Below, one piece after another: positions 33,334-42,347 of a DNA stretch of 64,000 nucleotides. Numbering within the stretch: position 1 is the stretch's first letter; the number at the start of each line of letters is the position of its first letter. The stretch spans positions 30,965 through 94,964 of the forward strand of contig NZ_CADIJY010000018.1 of NCBI RefSeq assembly GCF_902859735.1, given 5' to 3'. The DNA comes from Achromobacter aegrifaciens. Its GTDB lineage: Bacteria > Pseudomonadota > Gammaproteobacteria > Burkholderiales > Burkholderiaceae_B. Both the position numbers and the translations under genes were made by a program. A model generated the notes under the pieces. It was not told the origin of the DNA and ran no database searches. It saw only the letters and a program-made list of their open reading frames with translations.

Positions 33334-34158
33334 CTATGCGCCGCGCGGCGCCGTGATCACATGCGCCTGGATCTTTCCTGCGATGGGCCCCGCGCCATAG
33401 CGCGCACGCAGCGCATCGGTCGCGGCATGGACCGCCTGCCCCAGCATGTCCGCGCCGCGGGCCTCGATCTCGTTGCGCAGCGGCGTGCCCTGGCAATAGG
33501 CGATTGCAGCCGTCTGCGGCGTGTCGGCGCGGCTTTCGAATGCAATGGTTTCCAGCGTCTGGCGGCCGGTGAATCCGGCGCGGGCCAGGTCGGCTCTGAT
33601 GACGGCCGCGTCGTAATAACCATGCGGAATCCGGCTCATGAACCTGGGGGGATCACCGGGGAACAGCCGCGCCAGGGCCTGTTCCACCGTATCGGCAAAC
33701 GCGTTGTCCTCGATGCGGTCCCAGACGTTGAACAGGAAGGCGCCGCCCGGCCGCAAGACCCGACGCGCTTCGGCGTAGGCCGCAGCCTTGTCCGGCAGGA
33801 ACATGTAGCCGAACTGGCACACCACGGCATCGAAGGCCTGGTCCTCAAAAGGCAGTTGCAGGGCGTCGGCCTGGCGCCAGGTGATGGCGCGGCTTGCGCC
33901 CAGCGTCTGGGCTTGTTCCAGCATGGCCGGGTTCAGATCGGTGGCGACGATGGCCGCGCCGGCGGGCAACTGCTCCGCGAGTTGGCGCGTCACTACGCCT
34001 GTGCCTGCGGCGATCTCCAGCACGGCCGCAGGATGCAGCGCCGCCGTTCGTGCGGCGATGTCTGCGGCATAGGGCTGGAAGACGAGAGGAACCATGTACC
34101 GCTGGTAGAACTGCGGGATGGATCCGGAGAAAACACGATCACTAGGAGCAGTGTTCAT
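33334..34158 (-). CDS. SAM-dependent methyltransferase (UbiE/COQ5-like)
   Basis: 274-residue class I methyltransferase. Motif I is VLEIAAGTGVVTRQLAE, the acidic residue is in IVATDLNPAMLEQAQ, and motif post-I is PFEDQAFDAVVCQFGYMFLPD. ATG 34158 is preferred to the TTG at 34173, with GGAG upstream. Not part of an obvious pathway; its neighbours are another methyltransferase and a sugar-acid type operon. Confidence 0.8.
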   Translation of the reverse strand: MNTAPSDRVFSGSIPQFYQRYMVPLVFQPYAADIAARTAALHPAAVLEIAAGTGVVTRQLAEQLPAGAAIVATDLNPAMLEQAQTLGASRAITWRQADALQLPFEDQAFDAVVCQFGYMFLPDKAAAYAEARRVLRPGGAFLFNVWDRIEDNAFADTVEQALARLFPGDPPRFMSRIPHGYYDAAVIRADLARAGFTGRQTLETIAFESRADTPQTAAIAYCQGTPLRNEIEARGADMLGQAVHAATDALRARYGAGPIAGKIQAHVITAPRGA

Positions 34159-34280
34159 GATGTTCGACTCCAAAGCGGCCGCGCGGGGCGGTCTTCAGAT
34201 TCAACGCAGCCGCGTCCTGCGGCTGGGAACACCATTTTAGGCGCGGCGCGGTCGCCTGGCGACCGGCGCCGGGTGTGGGC

Positions 34281-34946
34281 TCATGCCCCCAGCCGCGCCT
34301 GTTCCGCCGCCAGATAAGCGTCCCGCGACGGCAGCAGGTGCTCCCGGCACAGCGCCATCAATCCCTCCCGGTCGCCATCCCGCAGTGCGTGGATCATGGC
34401 CCAGTGTTCCTGGCGGGCGCGTTCGCGGTAGCCGGCCGCGGCCAGCGAACCGAAGCGGATGGGGTGGGTGCGGCGGGCGTATTCCTCGATGGCCTGGCCC
34501 AGCACCGCGTTGTCCAGCAAACCGAAGAACTCGCGATGAAAGCGCTGGTTGCTGCGGAACACGCGGCGCGCGTCGCCATCGGCTACCGCCGCATCGTGTT
34601 CGCGCTGCACGGCCACCAGCGCCGCCAGCCGCGCCTGCGGCACGGGCAGCGGGATCTGGCTGGCGGCATGCACTTCCAGCATTTGGCGCAGCGCATACAG
34701 CTCCATGACTTCGCGCACCGCGTATGCGCGCACGACCGCGCCGATGTTGCGCTTTTTTTCCACTACGCCCAGCGCCTCGAGGTCGGCCAGGACCTGGCGC
34801 ACCACATGGCGCTTGAGCGAAAAGCGCGCCATGAGTTCATCTTCGGTCAGGCGCTGGCGCGGGTGCAGCCGGCCGAAGACAATGTCTTCTTCCAGGATGG
34901 CGACCGCGGCCGGCATCGGCATGGAGTCGGGTGCGATGGCGTCCAT
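34281..34946 (-). CDS. GntR-family (FadR/FCD) regulator
   Basis: 221-residue regulator. The N-terminal winged helix reads EDIVFGRLHPRQRLTEDELM with RHVVRQVLADLEALGVV. The C-terminal all-helical FCD domain has conserved metal-site positions (RSNQRFHREFFGLLDN and HWAMIHALRDGD). It starts 12 bases after the dehydratase stop, so it is in the same operon and probably controls it. Sugar acids or small carboxylates are typical FCD ligands. Confidence 0.87.
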   Translation of the reverse strand: MDAIAPDSMPMPAAVAILEEDIVFGRLHPRQRLTEDELMARFSLKRHVVRQVLADLEALGVVEKKRNIGAVVRAYAVREVMELYALRQMLEVHAASQIPLPVPQARLAALVAVQREHDAAVADGDARRVFRSNQRFHREFFGLLDNAVLGQAIEEYARRTHPIRFGSLAAAGYRERARQEHWAMIHALRDGDREGLMALCREHLLPSRDAYLAAEQARLGA

Positions 34947-34957
34947 GGGCTTGCCGC

Positions 34958-36733
34958 CTACTTTTTCGGCACGGTGTCGCGCGTGACGGCGGCGCGCAGG
35001 AAGTCGAAGTCGACGCCCTGGTCGGCCTGGGTCACGGTCTGCAGGAACAGCTTGCGGTAGCCGCGTTCGGCGACGGGGCGGACGATGGGCTGGGCCACGG
35101 CGCGGCGCGCCAGTTCGGCGTCGTCCACCAGCAGCGCGATCTCGCGGTTGGCCACCGACAGGCGGATGCGGTCGCCGTTCTGCACGTAGGCCAACGGGCC
35201 GCCGATGGCGGCTTCGGGCGTGACGTGCAGCACGATGGTGCCGGCGGCGGTGCCGCTCATGCGGCCGTCGGAGATGCGCACCATGTCCTTCACGCCGGCG
35301 CGCGCCAGCTTCCTGGGGATGGGCATGTAGCCGGCTTCGGGCATGCCGGGCGCGCCGGTCGGGCCGATGCGCTTGAGCACCAGGATGTCTTCGGCGGTGA
35401 CATCCAGCGCCTCGTCGTCGATGCGCCGCGCCATGTCCTCGGCGTCCTCGAACACGACGGCGCGGCCCTCGTGCTCCATCAGCTTGGGATTGGCGGCGGA
35501 TTGCTTGATGATGGCGCCGCCCGGCGCCAGATTGCCGCGCAGCACGGCCAGGCCGCCCACCGGGTAGATGGGCGAGGCCGCGGTGCGGATCACGTCCTGC
35601 GCGAAGGCGGGCGGGGAGTCGTCGAGTTCCTCGCCCAGCGTGCGGCCCGACACGGTCAGCGCGTCCAGGTGCAGGTAGGGGCGCAGCTCGCGCAACAGGG
35701 CTGGCATGCCGCCGGCGTGGTGGAAGTCTTCCATGTAGTGCTGGCCGGAGGGCTTCAGGTCGACCAGCACGGGCGTTTCGCGGCTGATGCGGTCCAGGCC
35801 GGCCAGGTCGATGTCTATGCCCAGGCGGCCGGCGATCGCCGTCAGGTGCACGATGCCGTTGGTGGAGCCGCCGATGGCCAGCAGCACGCGCAGGGCGTTC
35901 TCGATGGATTTGCCGGTAAGGATGCGGTCGGGCGTCAGGCGCGAGGCGGCCATGGCGACCGCCGTGGCGCCGGTCTTCTCGGCGACGCGCACGCGGTCGG
36001 CGGTGACGGCCGGGGCCGACGCACCGCCGGCCACCATCATGCCCAGGGCTTCGGTGATGCAGGCCATGGTGCTGGCCGTGCCCATCACGGAACAGGTGCC
36101 CACGCTGGCGACCAGCTGGTTGTTCACGTCCGAGATCTCGGCCGCGTCGATCTCTTCGGCGCGGTAGCGGCCCCAGTAGCGGCGGCAGTCGGTGCAGGCG
36201 CCCACGCGCTCGCCGCGGTGCGAGCCGGTCAGCATGGACCCCGTGACCAGCTGGATGGCGGGCACGCCGGCAGACGCCGCGCCCATCAGCTGGGCCGGCA
36301 CGGTCTTGTCGCAGCCGCCGATCAATACCACCGCGTCCATGGGCTGGGCCCGGATCATTTCCTCGGTGTCCATGGACATGAGGTTGCGCAGGTACATGCT
36401 GGTGGGCTGGGAGAAGCTCTCGTGCACCGAAATGGTGGGAAAGTCCATGGGCAGGCCGCCGGCCAGCATGACGCCGCGCTTGACCGCTTCGATCAGTTGC
36501 GGCGCGTTGCCATGGCAGGGGTTGTAGCTGCTGCCCGTATTGACGATGCCTATGATGGGGCGCGACAAGGCGTCGTCGGTCAAGCCCGCGCCCTTGATGA
36601 AGGCCTTGCGCAGGAACAGCGAAAAGCCGGTGTCGCCGTAGTTGGTGAGCCCGCGGGCCACGCCTCGAGCGGTGGCGCCGTCACTGCTGAAAGGGCCCGG
36701 CGCGGCTGCGTCTTTCTTGATCTCGTCCTTCAT
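34958..36733 (-). CDS. IlvD/Edd-family dehydratase (sugar-acid dehydratase type)
   Basis: 591-residue iron-sulfur dehydratase. Cluster ligands are in NPCHGNAPQL, GGCDKTVPAQLMG and GTCSVMGTAST. The presence of a co-encoded FCD GntR regulator and divergent Bug receptor favours a sugar-acid or hydroxy-acid dehydratase (arabinonate/xylonate type) over the biosynthetic dihydroxy-acid dehydratase. The start region MKDEIKKDAAAPG has only a weak GAG as binding site. Confidence 0.82.
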   Translation of the reverse strand: MKDEIKKDAAAPGPFSSDGATARGVARGLTNYGDTGFSLFLRKAFIKGAGLTDDALSRPIIGIVNTGSSYNPCHGNAPQLIEAVKRGVMLAGGLPMDFPTISVHESFSQPTSMYLRNLMSMDTEEMIRAQPMDAVVLIGGCDKTVPAQLMGAASAGVPAIQLVTGSMLTGSHRGERVGACTDCRRYWGRYRAEEIDAAEISDVNNQLVASVGTCSVMGTASTMACITEALGMMVAGGASAPAVTADRVRVAEKTGATAVAMAASRLTPDRILTGKSIENALRVLLAIGGSTNGIVHLTAIAGRLGIDIDLAGLDRISRETPVLVDLKPSGQHYMEDFHHAGGMPALLRELRPYLHLDALTVSGRTLGEELDDSPPAFAQDVIRTAASPIYPVGGLAVLRGNLAPGGAIIKQSAANPKLMEHEGRAVVFEDAEDMARRIDDEALDVTAEDILVLKRIGPTGAPGMPEAGYMPIPRKLARAGVKDMVRISDGRMSGTAAGTIVLHVTPEAAIGGPLAYVQNGDRIRLSVANREIALLVDDAELARRAVAQPIVRPVAERGYRKLFLQTVTQADQGVDFDFLRAAVTRDTVPKK

Positions 36734-36736
36734 TAT

Positions 36737-36761
36737 TTATCTCGATAATATTATTGATAAT
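36737..36761. promoter_or_regulatory. Twin inverted repeats just before the dehydratase gene
   Basis: TTATC-TC-GATAA (36737-36748) and ATTAT-TG-ATAAT (36750-36761), two perfect 12-base dyads, 13 bp centre to centre. They lie 4-28 bases upstream of the dehydratase ATG, a position suited to repression. The GntR protein encoded at the end of the same operon is the natural candidate. Confidence 0.55.
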
Positions 36762-36825
36762 CTGATGGCGGCATCATATCCAGCCTTTGAAAGTGGCTGC
36801 AAGCGATTTATCGGCGCCTTTTAAT

Positions 36826-36874
36826 TGATCCTGTATGTAGATCAGTCGATAGAAAAATTCTGATTCTTCAATCA
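36826..36874. promoter_or_regulatory. Double-palindrome operator module (copy 2)
   Basis: TGATC-CTGTATGTA-GATCA (36826-36844), 16 bases, then TGATT-CTTC-AATCA (36861-36874). This repeats the element at 10414-10462 in inverted order with the same 16-base spacing. It lies between the dehydratase operon and the Bug receptor gene. Confidence 0.65.
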
Positions 36875-36953
36875 AGAAGGTGAACCTACACTGGCGCGGT
36901 TGACGAGCCGGGCGTCCGTTTCATTCCTATACTCATCCCGGCAGGAGACCTAC

Positions 36954-37949
36954 ATGTCAGACCTGCGTCTGCGGCCGCGCCGCGCCGTGTTGTTTTCCCT
37001 GCTGGCCTTGTGCGCCGGCGTGTCCGCTCCCGCCCTGGCCGCCGACGCCTACCCCGACAAGCCCATCCGCATGATCGTGCCGTACCCGCCCGGAGGCGCG
37101 ACCGACGTGATCGGCCGCGTGCTGGCGCAGGAGCTGACCGGCGCGCTGGGCCAGTCGGTGATCGTGGAGAACCGGGCGGGCGCCGCCGGCAACATCGGCG
37201 CCGACCAGGTCGCCAAGGCGCAGCCCGATGGCTATACGCTGCTGATGGGCGCGCTGACCAGCCATTCCATCAACGCCGCCTTGTACCGCGGCCGCGTCAC
37301 CTATGACGTGGAGAAGAGCTTCGCGCCGGTGTCCATCGTGGGCACGGTGCCGCTGGTGTTCGTGGTGAATCCGTCGGTGCAGGCGAAAACGCTGGCCGAG
37401 TTCATCGCGCTGGCCAAGTCCAAGCCCGGGTACATCACCATGGGTTCGGCCGGCAACGGCTCGCCGCAGCATCTGGCCGCCGAAATGTTCAAGCGCACCG
37501 CCGGCGTGGACGTACTGCACGTACCCTACAAGGGCAGCGGCCCGGCGATGACCGACCTGATGGGCGGGCAGGTGCTCAGCATGATCGAGACCGTGCCCGC
37601 GGCACAGGGCAACATCAAGGCCGGCAAGCTGCGCGCGCTGGCGGTGACGTCGGCGCAACGCGTGGACGCGCTGCCGGACGTGCCGACCGCGGCGGAAGCC
37701 GGCCTGAAGGATTTCGAGGTCAGTTCGATGTTCGGCATCGTGGCGCCCGCCAATACTCCGGCGCCCGTGATCCAGCGCTTGAATGGCGAACTGAAGAAGA
37801 TCCTGGCCAAGCCTGAGGTCCAGGCCTCGCTGCTGAACCAGGGCGCCATCGCCACCTGGACCACGCCGGCCGACGCCGGCGTCCGCGTGTCGGCCGAACT
37901 GGCGCGTTGGACCAAAGTCATCGACGACGCAGGCGTGAAGGGGGATTAA
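36954..37949 (+). CDS. Bug-family (TctC-like) tripartite tricarboxylate receptor
   Basis: 331-residue periplasmic receptor. ATG 36954 has AGGAGA upstream and opens with a signal peptide ending near APALA. YPDKPIRMIVPYPPGGATD and NRAGAAGNIGADQVAKAQPD are hallmark Bug sequences, and VDVLHVPYKGSGPAMTDLMG is the later signature. No TctA/TctB membrane genes are nearby, so it is an orphan, as is usual in Bordetella-like bacteria. Ligand unknown, possibly the dehydratase substrate. Confidence 0.9.
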   Translation: MSDLRLRPRRAVLFSLLALCAGVSAPALAADAYPDKPIRMIVPYPPGGATDVIGRVLAQELTGALGQSVIVENRAGAAGNIGADQVAKAQPDGYTLLMGALTSHSINAALYRGRVTYDVEKSFAPVSIVGTVPLVFVVNPSVQAKTLAEFIALAKSKPGYITMGSAGNGSPQHLAAEMFKRTAGVDVLHVPYKGSGPAMTDLMGGQVLSMIETVPAAQGNIKAGKLRALAVTSAQRVDALPDVPTAAEAGLKDFEVSSMFGIVAPANTPAPVIQRLNGELKKILAKPEVQASLLNQGAIATWTTPADAGVRVSAELARWTKVIDDAGVKGD

Positions 37950-37980
37950 TACCCCTAAAGTTGTGGCTATACGTCACCCG

Positions 37981-38015
37981 CCGGAAGTTCCGCCCGGAAC
38001 CTCCGGCGATTTTGT
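37981..38015 (+). terminator. Terminator after the Bug receptor gene
   Basis: CCGGAAGTTCC-GCCC-GGAACCTCCGG, an 11-bp stem with one mismatch, followed by GATTTTGTTT. Confidence 0.7.
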
Positions 38016-38236
38016 TTGCGCGCGCGCTCGTGAAAGACGCAACAAGGCTTGCGCGCAAACTGGGGAATACGCACTGAAAAAAGGGTGGATGCAAACTTTT
38101 GCGCTATGAACCGCCAAAGGGGACGCAATAAACCGCAATAAAACCCTCGCGAGATTGTATACAGTGGTTGACCCCGAATAGACTAGGCCGTAATGTAGTT
38201 TGCGGGCCTTCCCGGGACGGCAGAAGGGGGATAACA

Positions 38237-40234
38237 ATGACAGACGACCAGGACGAAAAGTCGATTCTGTACACGCATTTCGGAACGCACAGTCCGTATT
38301 GGCGTCTGTCCGCCGATAGCGACGCGTTCGAACTTGCAGCAGTCAAGGGCGCAGCCAATATCGCAATGGCATTGCGCCCGGAACAAGCCGAGACGATACG
38401 CAGCCTGACGGGCATCACTTCCAGCGTGCGCATCGACATCTCGTTGTACGGCGACATGCTCCGGCTCCATCTGGTGGGCCGCAAGATCAATCCCAACGAA
38501 TGGGCCGGCACCGCGTCCGCCCATTCCGATACCGAATCCGTGGCCAAGGATCTGGTCGAAGGCCTGTCCTTCGCCGAGACCGTCGTGTCCGAGGCCAACT
38601 CGGTTATCGTCATCGTGGACCAGAACGGCCGGGTGCAACGCTTCAACAAGCTCAGCGAGGAATACACCGGCAAGCGCGAGCAGGACATCATCGGCCGCAG
38701 CGTGTTCGAGATGTTCATGACGCGCGAAGAGGCGATCGCCTCGCGCCGCAATATCGCCGAGTTCTACAAGCGCGGGCAATCCTACGAGGCCGAGCGCCTC
38801 ATCAATACGGTCAAGGGGCCGCGCCTCTTCCTGTTCCGCAACAAGTTCGTCACCAGCGGCAGCGGCGAAAAGCGCGTCTACCTGATCTGCTCGGGCACCG
38901 ACATCACCGAGGAACGCCAGGCGCAGGAGCGCCTGCGGGTGCTGGCCAACACCGACATGCTGACCAACCTGCCCAACCGCCACGCGATCACCACGCGGCT
39001 GAAGACGGCGTTGGCGGCGGGGCAGGATGGACGGGGCGGCGTGCTGTTCCTGGACCTGGACAATTTCAAGCGCATCAACGACCACTACGGCCACGGCTTC
39101 GGCGATCGGCTGTTGAAGTCGGTCGCGGTCGCGATTTCCTCCTGCCTCTCCGAAGGCCAGACCCTGGCGCGGTTGGGCGGCGACGAATTCATCGTGCTGC
39201 ACGAGGCCGCGCAGACCTGGGAACTGGAGGCGACCGCCCAGCGCATCATCGAACGGCTGCGCGAGCCTTTCCGCCAGGGGCTGATCGAGGTCTACACCAG
39301 TTGCTCCATCGGCATCGCCATGTATCCCGACCACGGCGCCGACCTGGACAGCGTGGTGCGCAGCGCCGACATCGCCATGTATGTGGCCAAGGAAGCGGGA
39401 CGCCATACCTACCGCGTATTCCAACCCGAGATGGACCGCCGCAACGCGGACTACGTCTGGCTGGACACCAATCTGCGCAAGGCGCTGGCCGAAGACCATC
39501 TGATGCTGTACTACCAGCCCAAGCTGGCCGGCCGCAACGGCGAGGTCGATGGGGTCGAAGCCCTGGTGCGCTGGCGCTCGCCGGAGCGCGGCATGGTCGG
39601 CCCCAGCGTCTTCATTCCCTATGCCGAGGAATCCGGCCTGATCTCGCCGCTGGGCGTGTGGGTCATGCGTGAAGCGGCCAGGCAGGCCGCGGCCTGGAAG
39701 CGCGACGGCCTGAACATCCGCATCGCCATCAACGTGTCGGCGCGGCAGTTGAACGACAAGGGCGTGGTCAGCGACTTCATGCGCGCCATCGGCGACGCCA
39801 GTCTGGATCCCTGCCTGCTGGACATCGAACTGACCGAAAGCTGCCTGATCGACGACGAAGGCGCCGCCATCGAACTGATCAAGCAGTTCCGGCAACTGGG
39901 CGCGCGCGTTCATCTGGACGACTTCGGCACGGGCTATTCCTCGCTGTCGCAGCTTGCCCGCATTCCGCTGGACGCGATCAAGCTGGACGCCAGCTTCGTG
40001 CGCGGCGTCAACGAGAACCCCGTGTCGCAGGCGCTGGCGCGCGCCATCGTCGCGGTGGCGCGCACGCTGGAGTTGAAGGTGATCGCCGAGGGCGTGGAAA
40101 CGACCGAAGAGGCCGTGTTCGTCGACACCCTGGGCGTGGACGCCAAACAGGGCTACCTGTACGCCAAGCCCATGCCGGCGGCGGAGTTCACCGCCTGGCT
40201 GGCTCAGCGCCGCCGGCTGCATCTCATTGCCTGA
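38237..40234 (+). CDS. rpfR: RpfR/PdeR: RpfF-interaction, PAS, GGDEF and EAL receptor protein
   Basis: 665-residue cyclic-di-GMP enzyme and DSF-family receptor. Residues 1-95 (YTHFGTHSPYWRLSADSDAF, LTGITSSVRIDISLYGD) form the RpfF-interaction domain. A PAS domain follows (about 115-225, VVSEANSVIVIVDQNGRVQR), then GGDEF with an intact GGDEF motif near residue 314, and EAL with EALVRW near 441, DDFGTGYSS and AEGVETTEEA. No RxxD inhibitory site is seen before GGDEF. Overall identity pattern follows E. coli PdeR/YciR and Burkholderia RpfR. AGGGGGA precedes ATG 38237. It converges on rpfF. Confidence 0.92.
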   Translation: MTDDQDEKSILYTHFGTHSPYWRLSADSDAFELAAVKGAANIAMALRPEQAETIRSLTGITSSVRIDISLYGDMLRLHLVGRKINPNEWAGTASAHSDTESVAKDLVEGLSFAETVVSEANSVIVIVDQNGRVQRFNKLSEEYTGKREQDIIGRSVFEMFMTREEAIASRRNIAEFYKRGQSYEAERLINTVKGPRLFLFRNKFVTSGSGEKRVYLICSGTDITEERQAQERLRVLANTDMLTNLPNRHAITTRLKTALAAGQDGRGGVLFLDLDNFKRINDHYGHGFGDRLLKSVAVAISSCLSEGQTLARLGGDEFIVLHEAAQTWELEATAQRIIERLREPFRQGLIEVYTSCSIGIAMYPDHGADLDSVVRSADIAMYVAKEAGRHTYRVFQPEMDRRNADYVWLDTNLRKALAEDHLMLYYQPKLAGRNGEVDGVEALVRWRSPERGMVGPSVFIPYAEESGLISPLGVWVMREAARQAAAWKRDGLNIRIAINVSARQLNDKGVVSDFMRAIGDASLDPCLLDIELTESCLIDDEGAAIELIKQFRQLGARVHLDDFGTGYSSLSQLARIPLDAIKLDASFVRGVNENPVSQALARAIVAVARTLELKVIAEGVETTEEAVFVDTLGVDAKQGYLYAKPMPAAEFTAWLAQRRRLHLIA

Positions 40235-40258
40235 CGCAGCCGGCAGCGCCTTACCGCA

Positions 40259-41143
40259 TCAATGCATGGTGGCTTCCAGCGCGGACTCCGCGCTGGAAGA
40301 ACTGCGGCGGTTCTGCGCCATCACCAGGCGTTCCATGTAGGCGCGGTCCTTCGGGTCGATCGAGAACGCGGCCTCGACCCAATCTTCGGTAATGTCCATC
40401 AGCTCCGAGCGCGACAAGCTCAGCACGCGCTGGCGCGCGCGCAGCATGGCGCGCATGCCGTTGAGCTTGGGCCGCATCACGTCGATGAAGGTGCGGGTGG
40501 CTTTGTAGGCGTCGCCCGGCTCGAACAGCACGTCGACCAGGCCGCGGCCATGGAACCATTCGGCAGTGTGGGATTCGCCCGTGCCTATCAGTTCCTCGGC
40601 CAGCTTCATGCCCGAGCGCCGCGCCACCAGCGAGTAGCCGCCCATGCCAGGGAAGAGGTTGAACGCCATTTCAGGAAAGCCCATGCGGGCGGTGTTCTGC
40701 GCCAGCACGAAGTGGTGCGCCAACGCGGCCTCGAAGCCGCCGCCCAGGGCGGTGCCTTCGATCATCGCCAGCGAGATCGCGCCGGTGTCGAAGCCGCGGG
40801 TGGCGGCATGCACGCAATCCACGCAAGCCCGGGCGTACGCCCGCAGCGCTTCGCGCTTGCCGGTGCGTATGGCTTCCGCGAAGAAATTCAGATCGCCGCC
40901 CACGTTGTAGATCTGAGGAACGAGCGAGCCGGTGACCCAGAAATCGATGGGCAGGCCGGAGTCCTTGGCGGCGCGCGCCAAAGTCATGATCTCGTCGATC
41001 AGTTCATGGTTGAAGCACGGACGCGGTTGAGCGCGCAGCATCATCCACATGACCCGACGTCCCTCCTCGTAGAACGCCGAGAGCTGCTTCAGGTTGCCTG
41101 CGGCGGTGAAGGGGTGGCAATCCGGATGAATGAGTTGATTCAT
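40259..41143 (-). CDS. rpfF: RpfF, DSF-family cis-2-unsaturated fatty acid signal synthase
   Basis: 294-residue crotonase-fold enzyme. The catalytic pair is Glu138 in EGTALGGGFEAAL and Glu158 in MGFPEMAFNLFPGMGGYS, 20 residues apart as in characterised RpfF. GGDLNFF and the HHFVLAQ region also fit. It dehydrates 3-hydroxyacyl-ACP and releases the cis-2 fatty acid signal. It ends 24 bases from the convergent rpfR, as expected for the rpfF/rpfR pair of Burkholderia. An ordinary enoyl-CoA hydratase is less likely. Confidence 0.9.
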   Translation of the reverse strand: MNQLIHPDCHPFTAAGNLKQLSAFYEEGRRVMWMMLRAQPRPCFNHELIDEIMTLARAAKDSGLPIDFWVTGSLVPQIYNVGGDLNFFAEAIRTGKREALRAYARACVDCVHAATRGFDTGAISLAMIEGTALGGGFEAALAHHFVLAQNTARMGFPEMAFNLFPGMGGYSLVARRSGMKLAEELIGTGESHTAEWFHGRGLVDVLFEPGDAYKATRTFIDVMRPKLNGMRAMLRARQRVLSLSRSELMDITEDWVEAAFSIDPKDRAYMERLVMAQNRRSSSSAESALEATMH

Positions 41144-41489
41144 TTACTTTCGTCCAATTGATCAAGGTGAGTCGGAGTACTACGGGATCAGCCTAATACA
41201 GACCTTCCGGCTCTCGTCTCATGCAAACCTCGTCCAGCTGGCCAGACTTGTCCGTAAGTCAAAGGCCCGAGTGATCAACGGAGAAACGCGATGAGCGGAC
41301 GCAACCGCTCAACCCATCAGGCGATGGGGGCATGGGTAAAACGGATGAGGGATACACGCAAATTCGCGGCTATCGGGGCGATGCGCCGCGCGCGCGCCAA
41401 AGGCTGCGCGCTCATGCGTAGGGATGAGGGATGGCGCGGCCGAGCGGCCGCGCGCGGACTTGCGTTTTGCGGTTCTGGGATGGGCCGGG
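41144..41489. other. 346-bp region upstream of rpfF
   Basis: Holds the rpfF promoter. No clear sigma-70 match or dyad. A small Arg-rich frame at 41291-41530 has GGAGA before its ATG but overlaps the end of the SDR gene on the other strand and looks like a chance opening. Confidence 0.4.
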
Positions 41490-42233
41490 TCAGGCGACGC
41501 CGCCGTTGGCGCGCAGGATCTGGCCGTTGACCCAGCCTGCCTCGGGGCCTGCCAGGAACGACACCACGTTGGCGATGTCATCGGGCTGGCCCAGGCGTTC
41601 CAGCGGGGGCATCTTGGCGTAGTGCTCGATCAGCTCGGGACTCTTGCCGTTCAGGAAGAGGTCGGTGGCGACGGGGCCGGGCGCCACCGCGTTGACGGTG
41701 ATGCGGCGGCCGCGCAATTCCTTGGCGAACACTTGGGTCAGGCTTTCCACCGCCGCCTTGCTGGCGATGTAGACGGAGTAGTTCGGCAGGTTGAGCGCGA
41801 TGGTGGTGCTGGACACGTTGACGATGCTGCCTCCGTCGGCCAAGCGCGTGGCAGCTTCGCGCAGCGTGTTGAAGGTGCCGCGGGTGTTGATGCCGAAGGT
41901 CTGCTCGTAGAGCTCGTCGCTGGTCTCGGCCAGCGGCACCATCTTCAGGATGCCGGCGCTGTTGACCAGGACGTCGATGCGGCCCAGTCCCGCTTCCACC
42001 TGGTCGAACATGGCGCGCACCTGGTCCGCCCGGGACACGTCGGCGCGCACTGCCAGGGCGCGGCCGCCCGCGGCGCGGATTTCGTCGGCAAGCGCCTCGG
42101 CCTCGGCGGCGCTGGAGGCGTAGTTGATGGCGACGGCGTGGCCGTCGCGCGCCAGGCGGCGGACGATGGCGGCGCCTATGCCGCGCGATCCGCCGGTGAC
42201 GAGCGCGATGCGTTGCGTGGCCTGGGTGTTCAT
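41490..42233 (-). CDS. Short-chain dehydrogenase/reductase (FabG-like)
   Basis: 247-residue classical SDR. Cofactor loop TGGSRGIG (residues 13-20), LVNSAG, catalytic Ser141/142, Tyr155 and Lys159 (YIASK) are all present. The sequence ANGGVA at the C-terminus is usual for oxidoreductases acting on ketones or sugars. It is divergent from a LysR gene that probably controls it. Substrate unknown. Confidence 0.87.
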   Translation of the reverse strand: MNTQATQRIALVTGGSRGIGAAIVRRLARDGHAVAINYASSAAEAEALADEIRAAGGRALAVRADVSRADQVRAMFDQVEAGLGRIDVLVNSAGILKMVPLAETSDELYEQTFGINTRGTFNTLREAATRLADGGSIVNVSSTTIALNLPNYSVYIASKAAVESLTQVFAKELRGRRITVNAVAPGPVATDLFLNGKSPELIEHYAKMPPLERLGQPDDIANVVSFLAGPEAGWVNGQILRANGGVA

Positions 42234-42347
42234 GTCGTATCTCCGGTTGGATGGGGGTGAGGCGTATCTTGAACTATTCCAGAAAAAAGATAATTACTCT
42301 ATATTCGCTAACATAATTTCATCTGCATTAATAATGGGCGAGTGACA

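Noticed and set aside
40259-41143. Generic enoyl-CoA hydratase
   Set aside because: The Glu138/Glu158 pair, surrounding sequence and convergent rpfR favour RpfF.
41291-41530. Small Arg-rich open frame with an acceptable Shine-Dalgarno
   Set aside because: No homology I recognise, skewed composition typical of antisense frames in GC-rich DNA, and overlap with the SDR gene.
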